DNA from: Sphingomonas sp. Leaf10
Lineage (GTDB): Bacteria > Pseudomonadota > Alphaproteobacteria > Sphingomonadales > Sphingomonadaceae
Length of the DNA stretch: 58,155 nt
Direction: 5' to 3'
Assembly (NCBI RefSeq): GCF_001421245.1
Contig: NZ_LMKE01000013.1
Location: forward strand, 144,101-202,255
The notes below the pieces were generated by a model, which worked only from the letters and a program-made list of their open reading frames with translations, ran no database searches and was not told the origin of the DNA. Below are positions 1 through 9,190 of the stretch, piece by piece. The translations under genes were made by a program, and so were the position numbers. Within the stretch, counting starts at the first letter, position 1. Each line of letters begins with the position of its first letter.

Positions 1-26
1 AGGGAGGGGAGTGATCGACGTTCGCC

Positions 27-887
27 CTACCCCTTCCGCGCGTACAACTGCCCTGCCCCCGGAAAGGCGCGCGAGCGGACGTCGGTGGCATAGGTTTCGA
101 CCGCTGCCGAAATGCGGCCGGCAATGTCGTCGAACGTCTTCACGAAGCGCGGGGTGCGTTCGAAGAAGCCGAGCATGTCCTCGGCGACCAGCACCTGCCC
201 GTCGCACTCGGCCGATGCGCCGATGCCGATGGTGGGGACCGAAATGCGGCGGGTGATGTCGATCGCGATCGGTTCGACCACGCCCTCGATCACCACCGCA
301 AAGGCGCCTGCATCGGCGACGGCGACGGCATCGGCGACGATCTTTTCCGCCTCCTCCGGGCTGCGACCGCGCGCGCCGTAACCACCGAGCTGGTTCACCG
401 CCTGCGGCGTCAGGCCGACATGGCCCATGACCGGAATCCCGCGTTGCGAGAGGAAGGCGACGGTTTCAGCCATCGCCGTCCCGCCCTCCAGCTTCACGGC
501 CGCCGCGCCGGTTGCCTTCATGAGCATCGCAGCACTTTCGAACGCCTGCTGCGGACTGGCTTCGTAGCTGCCGAAGGGAAGGTCGATCACGACCAGCGCG
601 TGATAGCTGCCGCGCACCACCGCCGCGCCATGCGCCGCCATCATGTCGAGCGTGACCGGCACGGTCGAGGGCAGGCCGTAGATCACCTGCCCCAGGCTGT
701 CGCCGACCAGCAGCATGTCGCATTGCGCATCCATCAGCTGCGCCATGCGGACGGTATAGGCGGTCAGCATCACCAGCGGGGTCTTGCCCTTGGCGGCGCG
801 GATCGCGGGGATGGTCAGCCGCTTCATCGGCGCCGGGGTCGGCGTCGCGCGGCTGGTGGCGGTGTCGATGGTGAAGGTCGTGGACAT
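27..887 (-). CDS. panB: 3-methyl-2-oxobutanoate hydroxymethyltransferase
   Basis: Cytoplasmic enzyme of pantothenate (vitamin B5) synthesis. It transfers a hydroxymethyl group from methylene-tetrahydrofolate to 2-oxoisovalerate, giving ketopantoate. The 286-residue product matches the usual PanB length. The family blocks are present: [11 protein letters not shown] near residue 35, the metal-binding [13 protein letters not shown] near 60, VIDLPFG near 100, and the [11 protein letters not shown] block near 155. The first 20 residues are a low-complexity Thr/Ala/Pro lead, so the true start could be the internal Met at residue 21. The next minus-strand gene upstream ends 23 bases before this start. 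panC is not in the window. Confidence 0.96.
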   Translation of the reverse strand: MSTTFTIDTATSRATPTPAPMKRLTIPAIRAAKGKTPLVMLTAYTVRMAQLMDAQCDMLLVGDSLGQVIYGLPSTVPVTLDMMAAHGAAVVRGSYHALVVIDLPFGSYEASPQQAFESAAMLMKATGAAAVKLEGGTAMAETVAFLSQRGIPVMGHVGLTPQAVNQLGGYGARGRSPEEAEKIVADAVAVADAGAFAVVIEGVVEPIAIDITRRISVPTIGIGASAECDGQVLVAEDMLGFFERTPRFVKTFDDIAGRISAAVETYATDVRSRAFPGAGQLYARKG

Positions 888-910
888 GGGTCGTTCCTAG
901 CGGAACGACC

Positions 911-1351
911 TTAGCGAAGCCACCCGCGGGCATCGGCATGGCGCGCGACCGCCAGCTGCATCAGGGCGATGGCGAAGATCACCAGCGGGAACGGCACGAC
1001 CGTCGCCGCGCCCTTCGCCGCGATCAGATCGGTCGCGGCGAATACCCAGCCGAACTGGACGACGACGGCGATCAGCGACACGACGAACAGGATGGTAACG
1101 AACCGCCGCCGCCGCAGCAGCGCGATCCCGCCGAGCAGCCCGCCCCACGTCGCCAGTCCATAGACCCAGACGAACCAGCCAGGCAGCGCGAGGAAATAGG
1201 CGCGGTCATAGGCCGGCAGCGCGGCCAGTTGCGCCGGCCCGGTCGTGACATGGGCATAGAAGGCGGAGACCCCCGCCGCGCCCCACAGGGTAAACAGCAA
1301 GGCGACCGCCCGGAACCACAGGGGCGTCAGCCGAAAAACCGTAGCAGCCAT
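911..1351 (-). CDS. small four-helix membrane protein, function unknown
   Basis: A 146-residue protein starting at the ATG at 1351; an in-frame ATG at 1417 would add an unlikely Arg/Pro-rich lead. It has four hydrophobic stretches, roughly residues 12-33, 55-75, 83-103 and 118-138. A basic RRRR patch lies between helices 2 and 3, as expected for a cytoplasmic loop of an inner-membrane protein. No catalytic motif or family signature was recognised. It sits 23 bases upstream of panB on the same strand, which may mean co-transcription but does not point to a role in pantothenate synthesis. Confidence 0.75.
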   Translation of the reverse strand: MAATVFRLTPLWFRAVALLFTLWGAAGVSAFYAHVTTGPAQLAALPAYDRAYFLALPGWFVWVYGLATWGGLLGGIALLRRRRFVTILFVVSLIAVVVQFGWVFAATDLIAAKGAATVVPFPLVIFAIALMQLAVARHADARGWLR

Positions 1352-1417
1352 GTCTCTCCCGCAACCGAATCGCTGCGGTATCGCCCCCGGCCCCCGCACG
1401 CGCAAAAGGTAGCGCAA

Positions 1418-1774
1418 TCAGCCGATGGCGGACAGCCGTTCGGCGTACCGATCGGGCTTGAATCCCACTTCGATACAGCCCCCCGCGACCAGCACCGGAC
1501 GCCGGATCATTGATGGCTGGGCGAGCATCAGATCGATCGCGCGATCGGCGTTCAGATCCGCCTTGTCGGCATCGGGCAACTTGCGAAAAGTCGTGCCCGA
1601 ACGATTGAGCAGCGCCTCCCAACCCAGCGCATCGACCCAGCCCGCCAGCGTCGCGCGGTCGATGCCGGCCTTCTTATAGTCGTGGAAGCGATAGGCGACG
1701 CCATGGCCGTCGAGCCAGACGCGCGCCTTCTTCATCGTGTCGCAGTTCGGGATGCCGTAGAGGATCAGGGTCAC
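1418..1774 (-). CDS. ArsC/Spx-like (YffB-type) thioredoxin-fold protein
   Basis: A 118-residue protein of the ArsC/Spx superfamily, closest in pattern to YffB. The start is taken at GTG 1774, giving the canonical beginning VTLILYGIPNCDTMKKAR. A start at 1807 would add an unrelated basic lead. Cys11 is the only cysteine of the expected active-site region, so it is not a CxxC protein. The HDYKKAGID block near residue 40 and the PSMIRRPVLV block near 92 are typical of the family. YffB is thought to be a glutathione-linked reductase, but its substrate is not established. The downstream membrane-protein gene ends its upstream side 66 bases away. Confidence 0.88.
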   Translation of the reverse strand: MTLILYGIPNCDTMKKARVWLDGHGVAYRFHDYKKAGIDRATLAGWVDALGWEALLNRSGTTFRKLPDADKADLNADRAIDLMLAQPSMIRRPVLVAGGCIEVGFKPDRYAERLSAIG

Positions 1775-1854
1775 GGGGCGCCATTTCGGAAGCGTTGGAC
1801 GGCGCATCTAAAACGACGTCGGAGCGATCGCAACGCTGGTGCGATGATCGCATC

Positions 1855-2232
1855 ATGCTGCACCATGTCTCGCTCGGAACATCGGACATCGACCGTGCAC
1901 GGCGGTTCTACGACCCGGTGATGGCGGTGCCGGAGCTGCGGCGGACGCTCGATGTGGCGGAGGCGGTCGGCTATGGCACGGGGACCACCATGTTCAGCCT
2001 GAACCTGCCCGCCGACGGCGCTCCGGCCAGCGCCGGCAACGGGACGCATGTCGCGTTCGAGGTCGAGTACCGTGCGATGGTCGACCAATTCTATGCCGTC
2101 GCGCTGACACAAGGCGGCAGCGGCAACGGACCGCCGGGCCTGCGCCCCGAATATGACGCGCATTATTATGCGGCGTTCGTTCGTGACCCCGACGGCAACA
2201 AGATCGAGGCGCCGACCTTCGCCGCCGGATGA
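1855..2232 (+). CDS. VOC (glyoxalase/bleomycin-resistance fold) family protein
   Basis: A 125-residue single-module vicinal-oxygen-chelate protein. It opens with MLHHVSLGTSDIDRARRFYD, the usual first beta strand plus helix. It ends with YYAAFVRDPDGNKIEAP, where the metal-ligand Glu of the family lies. His3 or His4 is the likely first metal ligand. The ATG at 1855 is preferred; an ATG at 1795 would add 20 residues without VOC character. The substrate cannot be told from sequence. It converges on the chemoreceptor gene at 2236 with only three bases between the stops. Confidence 0.88.
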   Translation: MLHHVSLGTSDIDRARRFYDPVMAVPELRRTLDVAEAVGYGTGTTMFSLNLPADGAPASAGNGTHVAFEVEYRAMVDQFYAVALTQGGSGNGPPGLRPEYDAHYYAAFVRDPDGNKIEAPTFAAG

Positions 2233-2235
2233 GCG

Positions 2236-3984
2236 CTACGCCGCCGCGCGCCAGCTTCGCGGCTGGTCCCAGCCCGCTTCCTCGGCCACGCTGAAGCGGG
2301 CGACGTGATGGGTGAGCGCCTCGGCTTCGCCGGCGAGGCTGCGGGCGGCCGCGGTGGCTTCCTCGACCATCGCCGCATTCTGCTGCGTCACCGCGTCCAT
2401 CTCGCTGACGGCGATGTTGACCTGTTGCAGCCCTGAGGATTGTTCGTCGGCACCGCGCGCGATCGTCGCGACCAGATCGGCAATCTCGGCGATGCGCCCG
2501 ACGATGCGTTCGAGTGCGCCCCCGGTTTCCCCGACCAGATTGACGCCGATCTCGACCTGGCTGCCGCTGGCGAGGATGCGCGCCTTCACATCGTTGGCGG
2601 CGTCGGCCGAACGCTGGGCCAGCGCGCGGACTTCGTTGGCGACGACGGCGAAGCCCTTGCCCGCGTCGCCGGCCCGTGCCGCCTCGACCCCGGCGTTAAG
2701 TGCCAGCAGGTTCGTCTGGAAGGCGATGCCGTCGATCACGCTGATGATCTCCGAAATCTCGTCCGACGCGCGCTTGATGCCGCTCATCGCCGCCACCGCC
2801 TCGCGCACGACGCGCACGCCGTCCTCGGCATCGCCGCGCGTGGCGGTCATGGTCGTGTTGGCCTGCGCCGCGCCGGCCGCAGTCCGGCGGACAGTGGCGG
2901 TGATCTGGTCGAGCGCGGCGGCGGTCTCCTCCAGGCTCGCCGCCTGTTGTTCGGTGCGACGCGACAGGTCGTCGGAAGCGGTACTGATTTCGGTCGCGCC
3001 GGTGCGGATGCCGCCGGCCGAGCGGGTGACCGATCGCATCGCATCGGCCACCGCCGCCATCGCCGAGTCGAAATCGCTGCCGATCTTGGCAAAGGCGCCG
3101 GTCAGCCGGTTGCCGATCCGGGTATCGAGCCGGCCGCGGGCGAGCGATTCCAGCCCCGATCCGACCGTCGCGACGACGCGCTGCTGTTCGGCCTCGCGAT
3201 CGGCGGCGACGATCGCGGCGTCGCGGAACGTTTCGAGCGCAGCGGCCATCTCGCCCACTTCGTCGATGCGGTCGCGGCCGGGGATCGGGGTGGCGGTATC
3301 GCCGGCGGCAAGGCCACGCATCCGCGCCGACAGCGCCTCGACCGGTTGCGTGATCGAGCGGCCGATGCGGTAGGCGCAGAAGGCGACGATCAGCAGCACG
3401 ACCAGCGCCAATGCACTCTGGTACAGCGCCGCGCTCCAGATCGCGGCGTTGACCCGGTCGAGATACACGCCCGACCCGATCACCCAGCCCCATGGCTTGA
3501 AACCGGCGACATAGGACAGTTTCGGTTCGTCACGGCTCTTGTCGGGCGTCTTCCACAGATAGCGGACAAAGCCCGCGCCCTGGGTCTTCACGACCTGCGC
3601 CATTTCGACGAAATGCGCCTTGCCGGTGGCGTCGCGATTGTTGGTCAGGTCGGTATTGTCGAGTTCGGGCTTGGTCGGATGCATCAGCATCGTGGGATGC
3701 AGGTCGTTGACCCAGAAATATTCCTTCCCCTCGTAGCGCATCTCCTTCAGCGTCGAGAGCGCGGCGCGCTGCGCCTCGGCCCGGCTCATCCGGCCGGCGA
3801 CTTCTTGGCTATGATAATGTGCGACGACCGAACGGGCAGTTTCGACCACCTGCCGCGTATTGCGTTCGATATCGGCCTGCATGATCGCGGAGGTGCGATA
3901 GATGCTGATACATAGCAGCGCGATCAGTCCGAGCGCCGCAACGACACCGATCAGGTTGATACGGCCACGGACCTTCAATTTCAT
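2236..3984 (-). CDS. methyl-accepting chemotaxis protein with single Cache sensor domain
   Basis: Membrane chemoreceptor of 582 residues. In order: an N-terminal transmembrane helix (about residues 12-30); a periplasmic single-Cache (sCache_2-type) domain (about 35-185) with the [16 protein letters not shown] and GWVIGSGVY blocks; a second membrane helix (about 190-210); a HAMP domain (about 212-265); and a signalling domain whose hairpin tip reads [19 protein letters not shown]. It should pass ligand state to CheA/CheW. The ligand is unknown, though sCache_2 domains often bind small carboxylates. No che genes are nearby, so it is an orphan receptor. The C-terminus lacks a CheR-binding NWETF-type pentapeptide. 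Confidence 0.95.
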   Translation of the reverse strand: MKLKVRGRINLIGVVAALGLIALLCISIYRTSAIMQADIERNTRQVVETARSVVAHYHSQEVAGRMSRAEAQRAALSTLKEMRYEGKEYFWVNDLHPTMLMHPTKPELDNTDLTNNRDATGKAHFVEMAQVVKTQGAGFVRYLWKTPDKSRDEPKLSYVAGFKPWGWVIGSGVYLDRVNAAIWSAALYQSALALVVLLIVAFCAYRIGRSITQPVEALSARMRGLAAGDTATPIPGRDRIDEVGEMAAALETFRDAAIVAADREAEQQRVVATVGSGLESLARGRLDTRIGNRLTGAFAKIGSDFDSAMAAVADAMRSVTRSAGGIRTGATEISTASDDLSRRTEQQAASLEETAAALDQITATVRRTAAGAAQANTTMTATRGDAEDGVRVVREAVAAMSGIKRASDEISEIISVIDGIAFQTNLLALNAGVEAARAGDAGKGFAVVANEVRALAQRSADAANDVKARILASGSQVEIGVNLVGETGGALERIVGRIAEIADLVATIARGADEQSSGLQQVNIAVSEMDAVTQQNAAMVEEATAAARSLAGEAEALTHHVARFSVAEEAGWDQPRSWRAAA

Positions 3985-4169
3985 GGAATCGCCCTTTCCC
4001 TTTGCCCGTGATGTGCGCGGAAATCCTGAACATCTCCTTTATCATTCCAGCACTTCGCCCGGTCGGTTCGGATGCGATACGAAAATCGCGCCCGCTGGTG
4101 CTTCCCGGCCATTGACGCCTCCCGAAAACCCCGATAGCGTTTGCGAATGAGTATCAATAGCGAGGCGTT

Positions 4170-4598
4170 ATGTACGATCTCATCGACCGGCCGATATCGA
4201 TATTGTCGCGTGGCGACCGCTTCCTGATCGACGCGATCCGGCTATGGGTGGCCGCGCGGACCGCGTGCCAGCACCCGCCGGCCTTGCTGGCGGCGGGCTT
4301 TGCCCAGGCGGGCGCACTCGACGCGTTGTGCGATTTCGATGCGTGGATGACGCAGTTGTCCAGCCATGCCCGCGTACCGATCCAGATCAATTGTAAATGC
4401 GGGCTTGTGACCGATGATGAATCGGTTCTCTTGACCTTGGCGCGCGATCTCGTAACGGGTCGCGATGCGAAGGCACGGACCACGCTTTCGCTGCTGGTCG
4501 CCGACGGGGCGATCGCACCCACCTTCTGCGCGCTGGCCCGGACAGCGGCGATGCTCGGCCAGATCGGGCTGCCGCCGGGCACCAGCGTCAAGACGTAA
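4170..4598 (+). CDS. conserved hypothetical protein upstream of fpr
   Basis: A 142-residue soluble, mainly helical protein that I do not recognise. The start at ATG 4170 has a GAGG-like ribosome site eight bases upstream. There is no signal peptide or membrane segment. Three cysteines (one near residue 32, and a CxC-like NCKC near 74) are the only eye-catching residues. It ends nine bases before fpr on the same strand, so the two are very probably co-transcribed. That gives a weak hint of a redox or regulatory link only. Confidence 0.7.
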   Translation: MYDLIDRPISILSRGDRFLIDAIRLWVAARTACQHPPALLAAGFAQAGALDALCDFDAWMTQLSSHARVPIQINCKCGLVTDDESVLLTLARDLVTGRDAKARTTLSLLVADGAIAPTFCALARTAAMLGQIGLPPGTSVKT

Positions 4599-4607
4599 GG
4601 ATTTTCG

Positions 4608-5426
4608 ATGACCGACCGCACCGCCGTCGTCCACGGCCTCGAACCCACCAACGCGCTCAGCGTCGAGCGCGTGCGTTCGGTGCGTCACTGGAACGAGCAT
4701 CTGTTCAGCTTCACGATCACGCGACCGCCCAGCTTCCGCTTCCGGTCGGGCGAGTTCGTGATGATCGGCCTGCCCGGCGACAACGGCAAGCCGTTGCTGC
4801 GCGCCTATTCGATCGCCAGCCCGGCCTATGCCGAGGAACTGGAGTTCCTGTCGATCAAGGTGCAGAATGGCCCGCTGACCAGCAAGCTGCAACAGATCGT
4901 GCCCGGCGACGAAGTGTATCTGGGCAAGAAGCCGACCGGCACGCTGGTCACCGACGCGCTGAAGCCCGGCAGCCGGCTGTTCATGCTGTCGACCGGTACC
5001 GGCCTCGCGCCGTTCCTGTCGCTGATCCGCGATCCCGACGTATATGAAATGTATTCGTCGATCGTCGTCGTCCATTCGGTGCGCCGCGTGTCCGACCTCG
5101 CCTTCCGCACCACGCTGGAGGCGAACCTTGCCGGCGATCCGCTGGTCGAGGATCAGGCGGCGCAGCAATTCACCTATGTCCCGACGGTGACGCGTGAGGA
5201 ATTCCACACCACCGGCCGCATCGACGCGCTGGTCGATAACGGCACGCTGTTCAGCGCCCGCATCGGCGGCGCGCAGGCATTCGATCCGGCGACCGACCGG
5301 GTCATGCTGTGCGGGTCGACCGAAATGATCCGTGATTTCTCGGAATATCTCGAGAGCCAGGGATTCGAGGAAGGGTCGAACGCGAAGCCGGGCGATTACG
5401 TGATCGAGCGGGCGTTCGTGGGGTGA
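4608..5426 (+). CDS. fpr: ferredoxin--NADP(+) reductase
   Basis: A 272-residue flavoenzyme of the bacterial (Fpr) subclass. It moves electrons between NADPH and ferredoxin or flavodoxin and supports Fe-S biogenesis and oxidative-stress responses. The FAD-binding RAYSIASPAY block is near residue 65 and GPLTSKLQ is near 88. The NADP-binding LSTGTGLAPFLSLIRDP block is near 127 and VMLCGSTEMI near 230. It ends with VIERAFVG; a short aromatic or acidic-free tail is usual for this subclass. An AAGG ribosome site lies seven bases before the ATG. Confidence 0.95.
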   Translation: MTDRTAVVHGLEPTNALSVERVRSVRHWNEHLFSFTITRPPSFRFRSGEFVMIGLPGDNGKPLLRAYSIASPAYAEELEFLSIKVQNGPLTSKLQQIVPGDEVYLGKKPTGTLVTDALKPGSRLFMLSTGTGLAPFLSLIRDPDVYEMYSSIVVVHSVRRVSDLAFRTTLEANLAGDPLVEDQAAQQFTYVPTVTREEFHTTGRIDALVDNGTLFSARIGGAQAFDPATDRVMLCGSTEMIRDFSEYLESQGFEEGSNAKPGDYVIERAFVG

Positions 5427-5439
5427 GGCCGACGTTTTT

Positions 5440-5568
5440 GGCCACCAACCGTTCGTGCTGAGTAGGGGATGAGCGAAGTCGAAGACACGTATCGAAGCAC
5501 CTGTGACGGTCCTTCGATACGCCCCTTCGACAAGCTCAGTGGCTACTCAAGTCGAACGGTTGGTGGCC
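5440..5568. repeat. palindromic intergenic repeat, family B copy 1
   Basis: A 129-base element bounded by a perfect 16-base inverted repeat, GGCCACCAACCGTTCG at 5440-5455 and its complement at 5553-5568. The interior carries GAGCGAAGTCGAAGAC and CTTCGATACGCCCCTTCGAC segments that also occur in the copy near 31.7 kb. It lies between convergent genes. No coding content was seen. Confidence 0.85.
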
Positions 5569-5582
5569 GGGAAGGATGACAG

Positions 5583-5610
5583 AAAGGGGGCGGCACCACC
5601 GCCCCCTTTT
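5583..5610. terminator. bidirectional intrinsic terminator between fpr and the TonB receptor
   Basis: A perfect 11-base stem, AAAGGGGGCGG at 5583-5593 and CCGCCCCCTTT at 5599-5609, with a five-base loop. T-runs flank it on both strands. It sits between the convergent ends of fpr (+) and the receptor gene (-), so it can serve both. Confidence 0.85.
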
Positions 5611-5614
5611 CGCG

Positions 5615-7747
5615 TCAGTAGCTGATCCGCACCGTGCCGAGCACCGTGCGCGGCGCGATGAAATAGCCCTGATCGAAGTTGATTGCGCTCAACGCCTTGG
5701 CATTGTTGATGTTGCGGGCGTTGGCGCTGAGTGCCACGCGCGGCGTCAGTTCGTAGCGTGCCATCAGGTCGACCGTGGCATAGCCGTCCTGCGTGATGCG
5801 TACCTTCTGTCCCGTGATCGCAGTGACACCGGGTTCGAGATACATCCGGCTCTGATACTGGCCCGATGCGCCCAGCTTCAGCGCAGGCAGGGTCGTTGGC
5901 GACCAGACGATGTTCAGGCGGGCGGTGTTGCGCGGCACGAAGGTGCGGACGGCAGCATCCCCCTCCCCGCGAATGCGCATCGTCGTGAAGCCACCGGTCG
6001 CCTGCAACCCCGGCGCGACCTGTCCGCTGACCTCAAGCTCAATCCCCTGCGACTTGGCATCGACGCCGCGATACACCGTCTGCCGGATCGTCGTGTCGAA
6101 CCCGGCGGCTTCGGCGGTGTTGTTCTGCCGCGCCTGGAACACGGCGACGCTGGCGTTCAGGCGGCCGTCATACCATTCGCCCTTCAGCCCCGCCTCCAGA
6201 TTGTCGCCTTCGATCGGGTCGAGCAGGCGGCGGTTCGCATCGACCTGATCCTGCGGATTGAAGATCGTCGCAAAGCTCGCATAGGCGCTGATATTGCCGG
6301 TCAGGTCATAGGTCGCCCCGACGAACGGCAGGAATCGGGCGCGGTCGTAGTTGGTCGGGGCGGTGTAGGATACACCCTCGCTGAACGCGCGGGTGGCGTT
6401 GCCGCCGACCATGACCTTCAGCGCGTCGGTCGGGTTCAGTCGGATGAGGCCATACACCGTCTCTCGCCGGACATGGGTGTCGAGGCTGCGGTCGAATGCC
6501 GGGAAATTCGGTTCGGGGAACGACCCGTCGAACCCGCTGAACAGCGGCAGCGAAATGCCGATCGCCGACCCGTCATAGGCCGAGTCCTGCGTATAGCGCT
6601 GTGCCGATCGGTTCGCGCCGAACATCACGTCATGGCTGCGCCCGAACAGCGACACCGTACCGCCGATATTGGCGTCGATCGTCAGGTTGCGCGCGAACGA
6701 GCGAAAGGCGCCGGGATAGCTGACGATGCCGAGGCCGGTTTCACGATTGGGCGCGGTATTGAAATCATTGTCGGTATTCGCACCATAGACGTAGAACAGC
6801 TTGTCGTCCTCGTCGATCGCGCGGCGCTGCACGGTCAGCTTGGCGGTCCAGTCGCCGAAGCGGTGGGTCACGTCGCCGAAAATCTGGCGATCGGTAACGT
6901 TGAAGCTGGACCAGTCGGGCGAGCTGTTGGTCGATCGCGCATAGTCGATCCGGCTGCCGTCGCTGTAATAAAGCGGCAACGCGCCCCACATCGCCGCGCG
7001 GCTCTTGTGGTTCTGATGCCCATAGCCGGCGCTGACGACGGTATCGGGGCCGAGGTCCGCCTCGACGATGCCATAGCCGGTCCAGCGTTTCACGCCATAG
7101 CGGTCGAGATAGCTGTCGGTGTCGAAATAGGAACCGACCGCGCGCGCCCGCACCGATCCGTTGCTGGTCAGCGGCACGCTGACGTCGCCGTCGAGGCGGA
7201 GGTGATCGAACGATCCATATTGCGCGCTGGCCGAGGCGGAGAAGTCGCGGGTCGGGCGCTTGCGGATGAAGTTGATGACCGCCGACGGATTACCGGTCGA
7301 CGACAACAGACCCGGCGCGCCGCGCACGACCTCGATCCGGTCGTACATCGCGGTGTCGATCGACCCGTTCTGGATGCCGAACGGGAATGGCAGGCCGACG
7401 CCATCGACCTGGAAGGTCTGAATGTCGAAGCCGCGCGCCGAATAGTAGAAGCGGTCGGTCTCCTGCGCCTGCACGTTCACGCCAGGAACGGTCGCGAGCA
7501 GCTGGTTAATATCGTTGAGCTGGAAATCCTCGATCTGGGCGCGGGTCACCACGCTCACCGATTGCGGCGTCTCACGCTGGCTCAGCGGCAGGCGGGTGGC
7601 GGTGGTCTGTGCCTTTACCGCATAGTCGTCGCTGCCTTCGGTCCGCATGCCGGTGACGATGATATCGTCGCTGCGTTGCGGATCCTCGACGACGGGCACC
7701 TCCGGAACGGCGGTGGCGGCGGCGAGGAGGATGGCGAAAGCGGACAT
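5615..7747 (-). CDS. TonB-dependent siderophore receptor
   Basis: Outer-membrane receptor of 710 residues for energy-driven uptake, most likely of a ferric siderophore. A short signal peptide (about residues 1-14) is followed by a TonB-box-like DDIIVTGMR segment near 28. The plug domain (about 50-160) has TPQSVSVVTRAQIEDFQ and the IEVVRGAPGLLSSTGNPSAVINFIRKRP block typical of FhuA/FpvA-type receptors. The barrel ends in an aromatic residue, VRISY. No extracytoplasmic signalling domain is seen at the N-terminus. No siderophore synthesis genes are present, so it probably uses foreign siderophores. Confidence 0.93.
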   Translation of the reverse strand: MSAFAILLAAATAVPEVPVVEDPQRSDDIIVTGMRTEGSDDYAVKAQTTATRLPLSQRETPQSVSVVTRAQIEDFQLNDINQLLATVPGVNVQAQETDRFYYSARGFDIQTFQVDGVGLPFPFGIQNGSIDTAMYDRIEVVRGAPGLLSSTGNPSAVINFIRKRPTRDFSASASAQYGSFDHLRLDGDVSVPLTSNGSVRARAVGSYFDTDSYLDRYGVKRWTGYGIVEADLGPDTVVSAGYGHQNHKSRAAMWGALPLYYSDGSRIDYARSTNSSPDWSSFNVTDRQIFGDVTHRFGDWTAKLTVQRRAIDEDDKLFYVYGANTDNDFNTAPNRETGLGIVSYPGAFRSFARNLTIDANIGGTVSLFGRSHDVMFGANRSAQRYTQDSAYDGSAIGISLPLFSGFDGSFPEPNFPAFDRSLDTHVRRETVYGLIRLNPTDALKVMVGGNATRAFSEGVSYTAPTNYDRARFLPFVGATYDLTGNISAYASFATIFNPQDQVDANRRLLDPIEGDNLEAGLKGEWYDGRLNASVAVFQARQNNTAEAAGFDTTIRQTVYRGVDAKSQGIELEVSGQVAPGLQATGGFTTMRIRGEGDAAVRTFVPRNTARLNIVWSPTTLPALKLGASGQYQSRMYLEPGVTAITGQKVRITQDGYATVDLMARYELTPRVALSANARNINNAKALSAINFDQGYFIAPRTVLGTVRISY

Positions 7748-7822
7748 GCGAAACGATTCCCTGACTGTTTCGCGCCGGGTACGCCGCCGTTACTGCTTTT
7801 GCAAGTGACTATCAGTAGCCCG

Positions 7823-8248
7823 CTATGCGCTCGGTCCGCCAGCGGCCAGGAAACGGCCGAGCACGACGACGTCCTGTCGCGCGAGGCCGATCGCATCGTA
7901 GAAACCGAGCGCGACGGCGTTGTCGCTGCGGACCATCAACTGAATTTTCGGCACGCTCAGCGCACGCAGCCAGTCCTCGGCGGCGGCGAACAGCGTACGG
8001 CCGACCCCCTGCCCCTGCCGATCAGGCGCGACCGCCAGATAGTAGATCCAGCCGCGATGCCCGTCATAACCGACCATGACGCTGCCGATCACCGCCGCTC
8101 CATCGCGCGCGATCAGGATCGTCGAGGTGGCACCCGACAACGCCCGCGCATAATCGGCGTGCGGATCGTTCCACGGCCGGGTCAGGCCGCAACGCTGCCA
8201 CAGCGTGACCACCGCCACCGCATCTTCGAGGGTCGCGGCGTCGATCAC
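7823..8248 (-). CDS. GNAT family N-acetyltransferase
   Basis: A 141-residue acetyl-CoA-dependent acyltransferase. The start is taken at GTG 8248, which overlaps the TGA of the upstream lipoprotein gene as GTGA and implies translational coupling. A start at 8275 lies deep inside that gene. The acetyl-CoA-binding block APDRQGQGVGRTLF is near residue 75, followed by NAVALGFYDAIGL near 110, the classic end of the GNAT fold. The layout resembles YpeA-type acetyltransferases, but no substrate can be named. Confidence 0.9.
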   Translation of the reverse strand: MIDAATLEDAVAVVTLWQRCGLTRPWNDPHADYARALSGATSTILIARDGAAVIGSVMVGYDGHRGWIYYLAVAPDRQGQGVGRTLFAAAEDWLRALSVPKIQLMVRSDNAVALGFYDAIGLARQDVVVLGRFLAAGGPSA

Positions 8249-9129
8249 CGGGCGATGCAGGTGCTGCCTGCCCAAAGCGCGGTGACATTGTCCTTCGCGT
8301 CATAGGTGCCCGACAGGCCGCCGCTGCTGAATTCGCGGCCAAGGCTGGTTTCCTCGACCGGGGCGTCGATCGACGAATCCACAGTGGCGCGCTTGGCGCC
8401 GATGCCGACCCCGCTCATCGTCGTCAGCCCGCGCCCTCGCGCCGACCAGCCGACGAAGCGGCCTTCCTGAAAATAGACGGCGATTTTGGGATAGGTGGCG
8501 ATGTCGAGCGGACCTTCGCCGCAATCCGCGTTGCGCGATCGTTCGGGCAGCGTCTGGGTCGCCGCCTCGACCACGCGCAGCACGACCTCGCTGGGCGTGC
8601 CGAAGGGAAGTGCGCGGCTGCTGGCGCCGGCAACGGTCTGCAGGCCATCGGGGGCGAGGTTCAGCGCGATCGCATTGCGCGCCGCCGCCTCTGCCCCGGC
8701 CGGTGCATCGCAGCGGACGCGGCGGACGGGACCGGCATCGCCGTTCATGTCGAGCGTCCCGCCCTGCCCCAGCGCCAGCCGGTAGCGGTGCTGTTCGGTG
8801 ATGCCGCTACGATCGCCGACGGTATCGATATCGACCGCCCCGGCATCGGCGAGCGTGATCCCCCGCACCGGTACGCCGCGGTCGCCGATCCGCATCGCGT
8901 TCGCAGCGACCACCAGCCGGTTCGCACCGGCCGGATCGGCGGCACAGGCCGCGCCATCGCTGTCCCATGTCCCTACGAACCGGGTCGGAATGGTCACCAG
9001 CGTTTCGGGCGTCGGCGACGGCAGCGGCAGGATCGGATCATCCTGCGACAGGTTGACCAACGCATCCGGTTCGTCGGCCTGTCCGCACCCGGCCAGCAAC
9101 GCCAGCATCCCGATCGTCCACCGTCGCAT
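8245..9129 (-). CDS. putative lipoprotein of unknown function
   Basis: A 294-residue protein with a lipoprotein signal: MRRW, a hydrophobic GMLALLA stretch, then lipobox LLAGC with the modified Cys at about residue 15. The next residues GQADEPD carry an Asp/Glu-rich start without Asp at +2. The body has two segments: RFVGTWDSDGAACAA near 50 recalls small lipocalin-like calyx domains, and the second half has no recognised family. It is translationally coupled to the downstream GNAT gene. A role at the cell envelope is inferred from the export signal only. Confidence 0.75.
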   Translation of the reverse strand: MRRWTIGMLALLAGCGQADEPDALVNLSQDDPILPLPSPTPETLVTIPTRFVGTWDSDGAACAADPAGANRLVVAANAMRIGDRGVPVRGITLADAGAVDIDTVGDRSGITEQHRYRLALGQGGTLDMNGDAGPVRRVRCDAPAGAEAAARNAIALNLAPDGLQTVAGASSRALPFGTPSEVVLRVVEAATQTLPERSRNADCGEGPLDIATYPKIAVYFQEGRFVGWSARGRGLTTMSGVGIGAKRATVDSSIDAPVEETSLGREFSSGGLSGTYDAKDNVTALWAGSTCIAR

Positions 9130-9190
9130 CCATCGACTCCCGTTACCGAACAGCGCAGGACTGCCGGATTCGGGAGCTAAACGAAAGAGG

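Noticed and set aside
5576..8305. Long open frame of 909 codons on the plus strand
   Set aside because: It is antisense to the TonB receptor and the acetyltransferase, both with clear motifs. Its product is His/Arg-rich and without domains, as expected for a shadow frame in GC-rich DNA.
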